Source: Deltaproteobacteria bacterium
Lineage (GTDB): Bacteria > Myxococcota_A > Polyangia > Haliangiales > Haliangiaceae
Direction: 5' to 3'
Assembly: GCA_020630875.1 (NCBI GenBank)
Contig: JAHDIH010000002.1
Coordinates: 309,332-373,331, forward strand
Length of the DNA stretch: 64,000 nt
Under the pieces are notes generated by a model. The model saw only the letters and a list, made by a program, of their open reading frames with translations, made no database searches and was not told the origin of the DNA. Below are positions 35,671 through 45,270 of the stretch, in pieces (within the stretch, counting starts at the first letter, position 1; the number at the start of each line of letters is the position of its first letter). The translations under genes and the position numbers were made by a program.

Positions 35671-38289
35671 GTGGCGTTTAATAAACAAAAGGTAATGAAC
35701 GCGGCGAGGCGTCACGCTACCAAGGGAAATATTGATAAAGCAATTCGCGAATACCTTCGAATTGTCGAAGACGATCCCAAGGACGTTCGCGTCTGGTTGA
35801 AGATTGCTGATCTGTACGCCAAGCAAGGGCAAAAAGAACAAGCCTGCCAACACTATGAAAAAGTCGCTAGCTACTATTCAGAACAAGGTTTTTACCTAAA
35901 GGCTGTCGCGGTCTACAAACAAATTCTGAAGGTCAACCCTCAGCTTGCGGAGATGAACTTAAAGTTAGCGCATCTGTACAAACAACTCGGACTAAAGTCA
36001 GATGCGGTGCAACACTTTGAACATGTAGCTGCGCACTTTACCAGGCAAGGTAATGCGGAAGCTGCCTTGCAAACCATTCGGCAGCTCGTAGAAATTGACC
36101 CAGACAACGTAGCAACGAGAATCAAACTTGCTGAGTTGCACTCGAAGTTAGAGCAGAGTGATAAAGCGATTCAAGAATTTAAGAAAGCCTGCCATCAGCT
36201 AAAAAAACTTGGCAGGCATGACGACTACTTGAAAGTGGCTGAGCGCTTGCTTTGGCATGATAAGGCTAACATCGCTTTAGCCAAGGAATTGGCAACAAGT
36301 TACCTTGCCAAAAAAGACGCCAAAAGAGCCATTCCAAAACTCCAGCTCTGTTTCAAGTCCAATCCCAAAGACCCAGAAACCTTGACGCTTCTTGCCGACG
36401 CATTTCAAGGAATGGGACAAAACGATAAAGCCTGTTCCGTACTAAAAGAATTGGCGAAAGTTTATGAAGAATCTGGGCAGTCGGCAAAAGCGAAGGAATG
36501 CTACAGAAAAGTACTGGCCGTTGCACCGGATGATGCTGAGGCTAACGCTAGTCTAAGCGGAGGACGTTCAGCTTCTAAATCTGAGATTTCTGTTGAGGCG
36601 ATCATTGAAGAAATCGATGAAGTTCCGCTTGTCGCTGCTGAAGTTAAAGACGACAGAGGCGGAGATGATGAAGTAGTACGAATGCTCAACGAAGCAGATG
36701 TCTACATAAAATACGGACTGCACCAAAAAGCGTTAGCTCATCTCGAATCCGTTTTTGCTCTCGCTCCTTCAAGTAACGAAGCACGCTTAAGAAAAAAATC
36801 CATTCTTATTGAGCTTGGTAGAAATGAGGAGGCAATTGGAGAACTATTGGTTCTAGCGGAAACCGCTGCTTCTAGTGATAAAACCTTAGCCGGTGGATAT
36901 CTTAGAGAGATAATATCCATTGATGCGACTCACGATCGCGCTCATTCGCTGGCAAAGAGATGGGGGATTTCTCTCGTTGCAGATGATGATGTAGAAGTGG
37001 TGCAGGAAATAGCATCGCCAATGGCTGCCGCAGCCGCACAACCTGCGATGATGTTTGATGCCGCAGATGCCAAACGCTTTGACGCAGACCTTCCCCCACG
37101 TTCCGAGTATCCGTCCGCCATGGCTCATCCGATTCCTCCTGACATGTTAGATCCAGGAGAGTCAGCAGAGATGTATGGAGAATTGGCTTCGGGCAGCGGA
37201 TCGAGAGAAATGTCTCTCGACGACTCGTCTATATTGGAAATTGGCGACGATGCGGAAATCGTTGAAGAAGCAGACGAAGACAAAAGCGATTTTTGGGAGA
37301 GTATTCCCGATCCGGATCCGGAAGACGCCAAACGCTTTGACTCCGCAGCGATGGAGCTGGATTTCGAAGACTCTTCGCTTATGGATATTAGTGAAGTAGA
37401 TGCCACGGCTCCACCGTCACTGCCTTCTAAGCCCACCGCGCCTCCCGCAATGCCGAAGGCGCCGATGCCAACGCCAGAAAAGGCTGCGGGTTCAATTCCG
37501 CTGCCACCTAGTCTTTCTGCCGAAAGCGAAATCGTAGACGACGAAGATTTCGATTTCGCGTTCGATGAAGCACAGGGGGGAGCAGACCGGACCGCATTTG
37601 AAGCAAATCCGTTTGGTACTTCTTCGTTAGCTGAGCCATTGGTGCCAGAAGCTGCGCGAGGTAAAGCCAAAGAAAGCGTGAATCCATTTGCAGTTTCTCC
37701 TACCACTAGTGGTGGCTCTTCCATCGAAGAAGAACTAGAAGAGGTCGACTTCTTTATTGCTCAACAACTGTTTGATGATGCCAGAGACATACTCACCGGA
37801 TTATTAGCACGTGCTGAAAACCATCCCGATGTCGTCGCTAAGGTTGAAGAGCTTGAGAAAATGGTGGGAAGCGCAGGAGCAGCTACTGTAATTCAAGAAG
37901 ACTCCGAAGACTTGAGCGAAGAAGAAGTCGCTCAACATTACGATTTGGGTCTGGCTTATAAAGACATGGGGCTCTACGAAGAAGCTATACAAGCGTTCAG
38001 AAAAGCCGCAGCCGATGCCAAAAGAGAAACCGAGTCTCGGTTGATGGTTGGCCTTTGTTACAGAGAAGAGGGCGATCAGGCTTCTGCAGTGAAGGAATTC
38101 GAAGCAGCTTTGAAATCTAAGAATATCACTGGCACTCAGTTGATTTCACTGCAGTACGAACTTGCTGCGAGCTATGAGGCGTTGGATGATCGTGAAAAAG
38201 CAATTCAATACTTTACTAAGGTAATGCAAGCTGATGCGAACTATCTTGACGCTGCGCAGCGCGCCGAACAACTTCGTTCCGCCAGCTAA
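35671..38289 (+). CDS. TPR-repeat protein with acidic linker
   Basis: 872 residues from GTG 35671 (GAGG 9 bases upstream). Residues ~1-300 are tandem TPRs (for example AIREYLRIVEDDPKDVRVWL, AVAVYKQILKVNPQ, AVQHFEHVAAHF); ~330-430 holds another TPR set; ~450-700 is acidic, Pro/Ala-rich and probably disordered; ~710-872 is a final TPR array (EVAQHYDLGLAYKDMG). No signal or transmembrane segment, so a cytoplasmic scaffold. This kind of long TPR protein is common in myxobacteria; partners are unknown. Confidence 0.8.
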   Translation: MAFNKQKVMNAARRHATKGNIDKAIREYLRIVEDDPKDVRVWLKIADLYAKQGQKEQACQHYEKVASYYSEQGFYLKAVAVYKQILKVNPQLAEMNLKLAHLYKQLGLKSDAVQHFEHVAAHFTRQGNAEAALQTIRQLVEIDPDNVATRIKLAELHSKLEQSDKAIQEFKKACHQLKKLGRHDDYLKVAERLLWHDKANIALAKELATSYLAKKDAKRAIPKLQLCFKSNPKDPETLTLLADAFQGMGQNDKACSVLKELAKVYEESGQSAKAKECYRKVLAVAPDDAEANASLSGGRSASKSEISVEAIIEEIDEVPLVAAEVKDDRGGDDEVVRMLNEADVYIKYGLHQKALAHLESVFALAPSSNEARLRKKSILIELGRNEEAIGELLVLAETAASSDKTLAGGYLREIISIDATHDRAHSLAKRWGISLVADDDVEVVQEIASPMAAAAAQPAMMFDAADAKRFDADLPPRSEYPSAMAHPIPPDMLDPGESAEMYGELASGSGSREMSLDDSSILEIGDDAEIVEEADEDKSDFWESIPDPDPEDAKRFDSAAMELDFEDSSLMDISEVDATAPPSLPSKPTAPPAMPKAPMPTPEKAAGSIPLPPSLSAESEIVDDEDFDFAFDEAQGGADRTAFEANPFGTSSLAEPLVPEAARGKAKESVNPFAVSPTTSGGSSIEEELEEVDFFIAQQLFDDARDILTGLLARAENHPDVVAKVEELEKMVGSAGAATVIQEDSEDLSEEEVAQHYDLGLAYKDMGLYEEAIQAFRKAAADAKRETESRLMVGLCYREEGDQASAVKEFEAALKSKNITGTQLISLQYELAASYEALDDREKAIQYFTKVMQADANYLDAAQRAEQLRSAS

Positions 38290-38291
38290 AG

Positions 38292-38320
38292 TTGGCCGAA
38301 GGACACACATCAGCTATATT
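38292..38320 (+). promoter_or_regulatory. promoter with start codon at the predicted transcript start (mepA)
   Basis: TTGGCC (38292-38297), 17 bases, TATATT (38315-38320), then 5 bases to GTG 38326. Confidence 0.5.
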
Positions 38321-38325
38321 TAGGT

Positions 38326-39030
38326 GTGAGGATTCGCGGAGCCATATTGCTATTTTGTATGGCTACGGCATTACCGGCTACCGCCCAAAAAGGTGTCTCT
38401 TGTGGAAGTGCCAGTGGTGGTAAACTGCTGCGAGGCGTGCGTCTTCCCCCTCAAGGTTTGGGCTACCTTGTTCCTTCTCATTGGAGGAAGCGGTCCACTA
38501 ACTTTGGTAGTAGTGCTTTGGTCAAGTTACTTAAGGACACCGGAGAAGCAATTTCTAGAGAGCACCCGGGGGCGGTATTGGTTATCGGCGATATGTCGGA
38601 TGAAGATGGTGGGCAGTTGAGGCATCATAAGTCGCATCAGTCTGGCCGTGATGTCGATATTGGCTATCTAAGAATGGTCTCAACTGGAGTATTGGCCCCA
38701 CCTGTAAACAAATTCATTTCCTTTGATGGGCAAGGTCGTTCCAACGAAGAAAGTACCTATTTCGATTTGCGAAGAAACTGGGATGTAATCGAGTTATTGC
38801 TAACTAACAAAGAAATTGGAATAGAATATATTTTCGTGTCGCAGCAAATCCGGACTTGGCTTCTTCAGTACAGCAGTGTCACCAAGAAAAAACCTACAGT
38901 ACAAGCATACGCCAACAAAGTGCTTCGGGTGACTCCTGGCCACAACAACCACTTCCACTTGCGGATAAAGTGCTCCGCCAGCGATATTGAAAATGGTAAT
39001 TGTGGATACAAGAAGTCTTGCGAACGTTAG
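38326..39030 (+). CDS. mepA: penicillin-insensitive murein endopeptidase, MepA-like
   Basis: 234 residues with signal peptide MRIRGAILLFCMATALPAT. GKLLRGVRLPPQG, LVIGDMSDEDGGQLRHHKSHQSGRD split as HHKSHQSGRDVDIGY (zinc His and Asp of LAS peptidases) and the late NHFHLRIKC (third His) identify peptidase family M74, which cleaves D-Ala-DAP cross-links in the periplasm. Three Cys pairs fit MepA disulfides. The 3' end overlaps the convergent add gene by 4 bases. Confidence 0.88.
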   Translation: MRIRGAILLFCMATALPATAQKGVSCGSASGGKLLRGVRLPPQGLGYLVPSHWRKRSTNFGSSALVKLLKDTGEAISREHPGAVLVIGDMSDEDGGQLRHHKSHQSGRDVDIGYLRMVSTGVLAPPVNKFISFDGQGRSNEESTYFDLRRNWDVIELLLTNKEIGIEYIFVSQQIRTWLLQYSSVTKKKPTVQAYANKVLRVTPGHNNHFHLRIKCSASDIENGNCGYKKSCER

Positions 39031-40145
39031 TCTAATTCTTTACGGACTGATTTCTTGCTTGTGGGAGTAGCGACAATGGTGCCGTCTTTACTTTCGGTTT
39101 TCGTTGGTGGGACAAGAGAGTCTAGTTCTTTCGTTACCAGCGTTAAGATATCCTTCTTCTCTCTTTGCGGTAAAAATGCGCTCTTGAATCCGGCGATTAG
39201 GACTTCTTTTATTGTTTCATAGTTCCAGCCAAAATTTTCATGGCACAACATTAGTTCTTTTGAGACCGTGGTATCCGTAACCAATCGATTGTCGGTGTTA
39301 ATAGTAACTCGTAGTCCGTAGTCTACGAAAAAATCTACAGGATGGGCTCCCCAATTCTCCGCAGCTTTTGTTTGTATGTTGGAAGAAGGACAAACCTCCA
39401 AAGGTACTCTGTGGTCGTTGACGTAGTTGAGCAAGTCGCCGTTTTCAATGAGACGTGTGCCATGACCAATTCTATGCGCACCACACTTGTGAATCGCTTG
39501 AGAGATCGATTCCGGGCCATAGGCTTCACCTGCATGAGCGGTACAGTTGATATTATTTTCTAGAATAAGTTGAAATGCTTTCTTGTGTTCCGCAGCGGGG
39601 TAGTTGACTTCCGCACCTGCCAGATCGAATCCGACAACGCCACGGTTTTTAAATGCCACGCACATTTCGGCAATGCGAAGTGAAGTTTGCGGTGTCATGG
39701 AACGAATTCCACAAAGAATAACTCCGTACCTGATGCCATAGGCATTTTTCGCTTGTCTTAGTCCTCGTAATACGGACTCGATAATCGCACTAAGGCGAAG
39801 CCCTTTTTCTTGATGGAGTACGGGGGAATAACGGACCTCGATGTATCGAACCCCCTCTTTCCATGCATCTTCTGCAAGTTCGAAAGCAGTCCTTTCTAAA
39901 GACTCTTCGGTTTGCATTACTGAAAGAGTGATATCGAAAGCTTTAAGATAGTCTTCCAGAGAATTGCACACGTCACCGGCATAGATCATCGTGAACAATT
40001 CACCGGGGTCGTTGGTTGGCAGTTGAACGGATTGCTTCTTCGCTAAATCAATAATGGTACCGATTCGCAAAGAACCATCTAAGTGAACGTGTAAGTCTGT
40101 CTTTGGTAAACTTTCGATGAACTCTAGCGTGATATTCTCGGTCAT
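39027..40145 (-). CDS. add: adenosine deaminase family protein
   Basis: 372 residues. LPKTDLHVHLDGSLR (HxH metal site), TAHAGEAYGPESI (catalytic Glu region), HRIGHGTRLIE and TINTDNR (metal Asp) are the metallohydrolase motifs of adenosine deaminase. It would turn adenosine to inosine. The Lys/Ser-rich tail (TSKKSVRKELD) lies beyond the domain. It is third in the response regulator-gshB-add run, 43 bases after gshB. Adenine deaminase of the same family is the alternative. Confidence 0.85.
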   Translation of the reverse strand: MTENITLEFIESLPKTDLHVHLDGSLRIGTIIDLAKKQSVQLPTNDPGELFTMIYAGDVCNSLEDYLKAFDITLSVMQTEESLERTAFELAEDAWKEGVRYIEVRYSPVLHQEKGLRLSAIIESVLRGLRQAKNAYGIRYGVILCGIRSMTPQTSLRIAEMCVAFKNRGVVGFDLAGAEVNYPAAEHKKAFQLILENNINCTAHAGEAYGPESISQAIHKCGAHRIGHGTRLIENGDLLNYVNDHRVPLEVCPSSNIQTKAAENWGAHPVDFFVDYGLRVTINTDNRLVTDTTVSKELMLCHENFGWNYETIKEVLIAGFKSAFLPQREKKDILTLVTKELDSLVPPTKTESKDGTIVATPTSKKSVRKELD

Positions 40146-40188
40146 CTGACAACCCTATCACAAGCTATCCAATAGTCATGACAAAATT

Positions 40189-41130
40189 TCAAAGAGCAGC
40201 AAGGATGGCGTCAAACATCATGCTGGCGGTGTTCTGCTTGGTGAGTCGGTCAATATGCCTGATTCCGGTTGGCGAAGTAATATTCAGCTCAGTCATCTTC
40301 CCGCCAATGATGTCTAGTCCGCAAAACCAGATTCCATGAGAGAGTAAAAATGGACGGACACGCTCTACTATCTTTTGATCTTCCGCGGTGACGCCGGAAG
40401 CGACAGCCTTTCCCCCAACATGCAAGTTGCCGCGAGCTTCGTATTTTGCAGGGACTCGCAGAACAGCTCCTACTGCGTTACCTGCTGCAACGATGACTCG
40501 CTTGTCACCATCACTCGCCTGGGGCAGAAACTGTTGAGCCATAGTCCAGTGGTTGCCAGCGTTGGTAGAAAGCTCAAGGATAGAGCCCGCATTTGGATCT
40601 GTGGGGTCGTAGACAAAAACGCCAAGTCCTCCAAAACCTTCGATTGGTTTTACAACGCACTTTCCGCCACACTCTTTAGCAAATTCATCGATATCCTGTT
40701 TGCTTCGAGTCACTATGGTCTTTGGACAAATATCTTGGAATTGCAGAACACTGAGATGTTCGTTGATGTCCCGCAATGATCTTGGCGCGTTGATGACGTT
40801 GGTTTGCTTGGTAACAAGTTCTAGGAGCAACGTTGCTTGCAAATAGTGAGCATCGACCGGAGGGTCTTTTCTCATCCATACCCAATCCATATCCGACAAG
40901 TCTATTTGTTGTTTACTTTGAATCGTAAATGCATCTTGCGGCCGTTTGCCTTCTACAACTGAGAGTTGCGTGGCATTGGCTTTTACCGTGGCCCCAAAAG
41001 CTGATAAGTCAAAAGAGTCGCAGTACCAAATTTCTGAGTCACGGCGTGCGCACTCAAGCATAATGGCAAACGTAGTATCGCCATGCAGATCAAAAGACCA
41101 AGGGTCGTCGCATATAATCAGTGTTTTCAT
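40189..41130 (-). CDS. gshB: glutathione synthetase
   Basis: 313 residues, the normal GshB size. VWMRKDPPVDAHYLQATLLLE, NAPRSLRDINEHL, VVKPIEGFGGLGVF (ATP-grasp loop), DGDKRVIVAAG, KYEARGNLHVGGKA and GLDIIGGKMTELNITSPTGI are GshB motifs. It ligates glycine to gamma-glutamylcysteine. ATG 41130 overlaps the stop of the response regulator (TGATG). No gshA lies in the window. Confidence 0.93.
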   Translation of the reverse strand: MKTLIICDDPWSFDLHGDTTFAIMLECARRDSEIWYCDSFDLSAFGATVKANATQLSVVEGKRPQDAFTIQSKQQIDLSDMDWVWMRKDPPVDAHYLQATLLLELVTKQTNVINAPRSLRDINEHLSVLQFQDICPKTIVTRSKQDIDEFAKECGGKCVVKPIEGFGGLGVFVYDPTDPNAGSILELSTNAGNHWTMAQQFLPQASDGDKRVIVAAGNAVGAVLRVPAKYEARGNLHVGGKAVASGVTAEDQKIVERVRPFLLSHGIWFCGLDIIGGKMTELNITSPTGIRHIDRLTKQNTASMMFDAILAAL

Positions 41131-42584
41131 CAGTGACTCACTCTAATTTTTGTCGGAAGGAGATGATCAAGACCATGTTTTTTCATTCGGTAGTAAAGTG
41201 TGGAGCGGTTGATCCCAAGACTCCGTGCCGCCTTAGCGATGTTGCCGTTGGCTTCATCTACTGCGCTGATAATTTCTTGCTTCTCGGTGGTTCTCAATTT
41301 GGTAACTAAAGACTGCTCTCTGCTTGCGGTGTCTTCAGAGGATACCGCTACCTTGTCGGGTGGCTGCTGTTGCCCCCTTGGCCCAAAATCAAGCTGTGGC
41401 ACGTCTATAACATTTTTATCTGGCGACAGTATAAGAGCTCTTTCTATTACATTTTCCAGCTCGCGTACGTTTCCTGGCCAGTGGTAGTCAGCGAGCTTTT
41501 GCAAAGCTGCAGGTGTACATTTTGATGGTTTTCCTCTGTTGAACTTGGAACTAAAGTGCTCCGCAAGCGCCGTGATGTCACTGGGGCGATCGCGAAGCGG
41601 TGGCAAAGCGATAGGAAAAACGTTGAGTCGGTAATACAGGTCTTCTCGGAACGCTCCTTCTTCGATCATCTTCTCGAGATTGCGATGAGTTGCAGAGATA
41701 ACACGAACGTCTACCTTGATGGTTTCACTTCCTCCAACCCTCTCCAATTCTCTTTCTTGTAACGTACGCAGAAGCTTTATTTGCACGTCCATTGGGATGT
41801 CGCCGACTTCGTCAAGAAACAACGTTCCACCGTTTGCTAATTCGAATCGACCTTGCCTTTGCGACATTGCGCCGGTGAAAGCGCCCTTCTCATGCCCGAA
41901 GAGTTCAGATTCGAGAATGCCTTGTGCCAAAGACGCACAGTTCACTCGAACGAATGGCCCGCTTTCACGTTGCGAATTGATATGAACGGCATGAGCCACT
42001 AACTCTTTACCGGTTCCCGTCTCGCCTCTTAGCATGACTGTAGAATCTGTCCCTGCAACTTGTTCTACTTTTTCCAGCACCTGCTTTAGTGGTTCGCTGT
42101 CACCGATAATGTTACCAAAGTCGAAAGCTCCGTGGAGTTCTTGATTAAGGTATCCCGTGTACTGAGTTAGTTGTTCCTGAAGTTTTCTATTTTCTTTGAC
42201 AAGTGCGTAGCGCTCTATGGTTTGTGCGAGAATGCCTCGCATTTCGTGCGAATCCCAAGGTTTCGCGATGTACCGATAGATTTTTCCAAGGTTGATCGCT
42301 TCAATGAGAACATCAACCTCAGTGTAGGCGGTCAAGATGCAGCCTATGGTGTCGGGCGCTAAGTCGCGAACCTTGGTCAACAGGTCCAACCCTGTCATTT
42401 CCGGCATTCTCTGGTCCGTCACAATTACTGCAATCTCTTGCTTCTCCAGAATCTCTAAAGCTTCTTTGCCACTTCCCGCTGTGATTATTGAAAAAGATTT
42501 CCTGAAATTAAACCGAAACGCATCGAGGTTATCGGATTCGTCGTCGACTAAGAGTACGTTGAAGTTTTTTAGGTCCACGTCCAT
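41130..42584 (-). CDS. NtrC-family response regulator (REC-AAA+-Fis)
   Basis: 484 residues from ATG 42584; a longer in-frame ATG at 42593 lies inside the -10-like TAGAAT (42597-42592), which ends 7 bases before 42584. REC domain: VLLVDDESDN acidic pair, VTDQRMPEMTG phospho-Asp, and the conserved Lys in IAKPWDS. AAA+: GETGTGKELVAHAVH, HEKGAFTGA (full sigma-54 loop), GGTLFLDEVGDIP. C-terminal Fis helix-turn-helix: NIAKAARSLGINRSTLYYRMKKHG. A sigma-54 activator lacking a kinase neighbour; it leads a run with gshB and add. Confidence 0.93.
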   Translation of the reverse strand: MDVDLKNFNVLLVDDESDNLDAFRFNFRKSFSIITAGSGKEALEILEKQEIAVIVTDQRMPEMTGLDLLTKVRDLAPDTIGCILTAYTEVDVLIEAINLGKIYRYIAKPWDSHEMRGILAQTIERYALVKENRKLQEQLTQYTGYLNQELHGAFDFGNIIGDSEPLKQVLEKVEQVAGTDSTVMLRGETGTGKELVAHAVHINSQRESGPFVRVNCASLAQGILESELFGHEKGAFTGAMSQRQGRFELANGGTLFLDEVGDIPMDVQIKLLRTLQERELERVGGSETIKVDVRVISATHRNLEKMIEEGAFREDLYYRLNVFPIALPPLRDRPSDITALAEHFSSKFNRGKPSKCTPAALQKLADYHWPGNVRELENVIERALILSPDKNVIDVPQLDFGPRGQQQPPDKVAVSSEDTASREQSLVTKLRTTEKQEIISAVDEANGNIAKAARSLGINRSTLYYRMKKHGLDHLLPTKIRVSH

Positions 42585-42698
42585 TGCTCTCATTCTATGA
42601 ACAAAGGCAACGAAGCTCTAGTCTTGCCAACCAAAAACAATCGAATATCACTTACCGAGATCTAGCTCTTACCTCAAAGAAGTGAGAGACTCGTCACG

Positions 42699-43295
42699 GT
42701 GTTGACCAAAGAGGCTATTCGGCTATTTGAGAGATACAGAGATGAGATCGTAATTCGTTACACCTTTTGTCCTTTTGCTAAAGAAAAACTCTCATGGCCG
42801 CAAACCGTACAGGTCGTTGAAACGAAAAGCGCGCGCGAAATTCCATCGCTACTACCTGAAAATGCAGACAAACTTGTTTTACTGCTTTTCCCTCGTGAAG
42901 CTCGGGACTGGAAATCTTTTCGAAAGGACGTATCTCTCGCGGGAGGAGAGCTAAATCATTTTGCGCTGGCAGCCTTTCACCCACGACCAAAGATCGACGA
43001 TTCAGCTCCTCATCGTCTGGTACCATTCTTACGAAGTAGTCCGGACCCTATGGTTCAGTGTACGCCGGTATCTTGGCTTGATAATTTTGCTGGCGGTTCT
43101 TCGTTCTTCTCAGGAAATATTTTAGATCTGCTAAATGAACCTCCGCCCAAAAGCGTTGCCGAGACCATTGCCCAAAATAACTTTAAGCAGGTGCGCTCAA
43201 AGGGACTTGCGAACGTAAAAGAAAAGGTGGAGTCGATCATTGTAGAGCGTAACGAAACGTACGCTCGTCTCGACGGTACGCTTCCCCTTTGGTAA
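42699..43295 (+). CDS. DUF1415-like protein
   Basis: 198 residues from GTG 42699. The N-terminal TFCPFAKEKL, the central AAFHPRPKIDDSAPHRLVPF and FLRSSPDPMVQCTPVSWLD match, from memory, the DUF1415 pattern (CPFA ... HRSPYPMxHLLR). The family is small, cytoplasmic and of unknown function. It is followed by a bidirectional terminator. Divergent from the response regulator (about 115 bases between starts). Confidence 0.6.
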   Translation: MLTKEAIRLFERYRDEIVIRYTFCPFAKEKLSWPQTVQVVETKSAREIPSLLPENADKLVLLLFPREARDWKSFRKDVSLAGGELNHFALAAFHPRPKIDDSAPHRLVPFLRSSPDPMVQCTPVSWLDNFAGGSSFFSGNILDLLNEPPPKSVAETIAQNNFKQVRSKGLANVKEKVESIIVERNETYARLDGTLPLW

Positions 43296-43300
43296 AAAAA

Positions 43301-43330
43301 AGAGCCCACTTTTTCAAGTGAGCTCTTTTT
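43301..43330. terminator. bidirectional intrinsic terminator
   Basis: 43301-43311 pairs with 43316-43326 (AGAGCCCACTT/AAGTGAGCTCT, one mismatch, loop TTTC); T-run on the right, A-run on the left. It serves the DUF1415-like gene and the vWA lipoprotein gene. Confidence 0.88.
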
Positions 43331-43347
43331 CTAGAAGGTCGGCAGTA

Positions 43348-44496
43348 TCAACCTGGGTCAATACCGCATCCGTAAAGAAGCTTAGTGGTTAGCTCTACAC
43401 CACTTTGAACAAAGTCGCAGTCAGGGCCAATTACTTCTACTTCAATTCGTCCGTTGCCTTGATCGTTGAGTCTCCAACCTTGCATTGGGGTGGCGCCGAC
43501 TGCTGGTGGTATTACTACGCCGTCTACTGTCAGAATGATTTCTGCACCTGGCTCAGGTTCGTAAGGCAAGTCGAACGTACAAGAAGCTACGCTAGATGCA
43601 ATTTGTGAAAATGCCGTCGCGAGCTGTGCTGGGTTAGAAGTAAGGAACGCAGAGCCGGTTCCACCGTTAGCGGCAAGCTGATCCATGAAGGTTACGTTAC
43701 CGTTGTCTATTACCACGGCGAAGGTGAGTACGCCGTCGGCTTGCAGTTGTTGCACTAGTTGGAAACCAATACTCTGGTCGGCGCAGCTTGGATCGCCATC
43801 GGACGTTACTACCATGACTTTGCTGCCAGTCTCAGAAAGAGATAGCGCATCCGTGGAAACTACTTTCTCAATTGCAGGAACAAGTGGGGTGGAACCATGA
43901 GCCCCTACGGAAGCCATTGCCGTTTGAATGGCTTGCGCGGTATTTGGTCCAGGAAGTACTTGGGGGTCTTCTACTCCGCATCCACTTTCGTTTGGTCCTG
44001 GGAACATTAGTAGGCCAAAATGTTTGTCTGCACCTTGTGCCGCAAGAAGGTCGTTTATTGCAGTACGCTGACTTTCCAGTCGGTTGCTGCTGGACATGGA
44101 ACCGGAGTAGTCGGTGACCAACATAATCTCAGCTGGCTTTAAGAGAAGTTCAACTTCTTCTTCGCTGCATCCACAAGACTCTGTAAGGGGCTGACACGTC
44201 GCGGCACCAGCACAGTTTTCATCTTGCGCGCATGGGGTTCCAGTAGTCCCAGGACGACATACTCCAGAAGCGGTGCAGTAGGCTGCTTCGTTGCATTGGT
44301 CCAATGCGCTGCCTGACGGATCGCATGACACGTTCGAATCGCATGTTTGCGTAAATGGGTTACAAACCTCGTCGGCATCGAGGCAGTCAGCAGGTGATGT
44401 GCACTCTGGCTCGTCGCCGGGCCCTTCTTTGCCAGTTCCTTCGCCTGAACCGCAGGCAAATAGTGTAAAACCAAGTAATAGTGATATGTAACGCAT
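43348..44496 (-). CDS. Cys-rich vWA-domain lipoprotein
   Basis: Start ATG 44496 follows AAGGAAGG; MRYISLLLGFTLFAC is the lipoprotein signal. Residues ~25-115 are a Cys-rich module (CTSPADCLDADEVCNPFTQ, CNEAAYCTASGVC, CAQDENCAGAATC) of the kind found in many myxobacterial surface proteins. A vWA domain follows: IMLVTDYSGSMSSSN carries the MIDAS DxSGSM. The end (CTFDLPYEPEPGAEI) is another small beta domain. A surface lipoprotein, ligand unknown. It is a second vWA lipoprotein in the window besides the one at 21775. Confidence 0.8.
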   Translation of the reverse strand: MRYISLLLGFTLFACGSGEGTGKEGPGDEPECTSPADCLDADEVCNPFTQTCDSNVSCDPSGSALDQCNEAAYCTASGVCRPGTTGTPCAQDENCAGAATCQPLTESCGCSEEEVELLLKPAEIMLVTDYSGSMSSSNRLESQRTAINDLLAAQGADKHFGLLMFPGPNESGCGVEDPQVLPGPNTAQAIQTAMASVGAHGSTPLVPAIEKVVSTDALSLSETGSKVMVVTSDGDPSCADQSIGFQLVQQLQADGVLTFAVVIDNGNVTFMDQLAANGGTGSAFLTSNPAQLATAFSQIASSVASCTFDLPYEPEPGAEIILTVDGVVIPPAVGATPMQGWRLNDQGNGRIEVEVIGPDCDFVQSGVELTTKLLYGCGIDPG

Positions 44497-44650
44497 TGAA
44501 TGACCTTCCTTAAATCTGAGGGCTGAACGTACTCCAATGTAGGACAAAAGCAAGGCTTTTTTTAACCCAATTCATTCTCTCGCCAGGTTTGTCACACTCT
44601 TATCTGCTTGAAATCTTGTGACTTATGGCGGAAGTGAGGAGAATGAGACC

Positions 44651-45232
44651 ATGATCTCGAAGAAAATATCTGTGTATCTGGCGGGCATGATCGCGGCACT
44701 TGTGGGGATTTTAGTCGGGATGGGACGCCATTTCTGGTGTCAGGTCGAAGATTACCTTCCGTGGTCTTGGGACACGGTGGGCCCTCACAACTCTCAACAT
44801 TTGCTCGATCCTTATTCGTTCACCCATATCGAGCATGGCTTTGTCTTTTTCGCACTCACGTGGGTGATTTTCCGTTTCTTATCGAGCGAAGGCAACACGT
44901 CAGGAAACCTGGGATTACGCTTTGCTATCGCCTTAACTATTGCCGGTGCGTGGGAGGTCCTTGAGAACTCCAACTGGATTATCGACAAGTATCGGGCACA
45001 GACGGTAGATGCTGGGTATTACGGTGACAGTATCTTCAATTCAATGGCAGATCTTGGTTGGTGTGCGTTGGGGTTTTGGTTCGCATCCAAATTTAAATGG
45101 TACTGGACCCTGCTGTTGATGATCTTGTTCGAGGTAACGCTGGCATTTACCATTCGAGACAATCTGCTTTTCAACATCATTATGCTGACATTCCCGATAG
45201 ATGCGCTATTGGATTGGCAAAAGCAACGATAA
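44651..45232 (+). CDS. DUF2585/UPF0314-like membrane protein
   Basis: 193 residues from ATG 44651 with GGAG before it. The sequence has about five hydrophobic helices. HNSQHLLDPYSFTHIEHGFVF, GAWEVLENSNWIIDKYR and YYGDSIFNSMADLGW are conserved blocks I associate with DUF2585. The function of the family is unknown. The invariant His, Glu and Asp residues inside or near membrane segments could suggest an enzyme or metal site, which is inference. Confidence 0.7.
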   Translation: MISKKISVYLAGMIAALVGILVGMGRHFWCQVEDYLPWSWDTVGPHNSQHLLDPYSFTHIEHGFVFFALTWVIFRFLSSEGNTSGNLGLRFAIALTIAGAWEVLENSNWIIDKYRAQTVDAGYYGDSIFNSMADLGWCALGFWFASKFKWYWTLLLMILFEVTLAFTIRDNLLFNIIMLTFPIDALLDWQKQR

Positions 45233-45270
45233 GCAGAGATCGATTCTTGGCTTTGGTCGTGTACAGGCTC

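Noticed and set aside
37125-37724. 199-codon frame opposite the TPR protein
   Set aside because: Ser/Gly-rich shadow of the acidic linker.
45097-45270. Upstream extension of the secreted protein at 45271
   Set aside because: Lies inside the DUF2585-like gene in another frame, and would bury the signal peptide.
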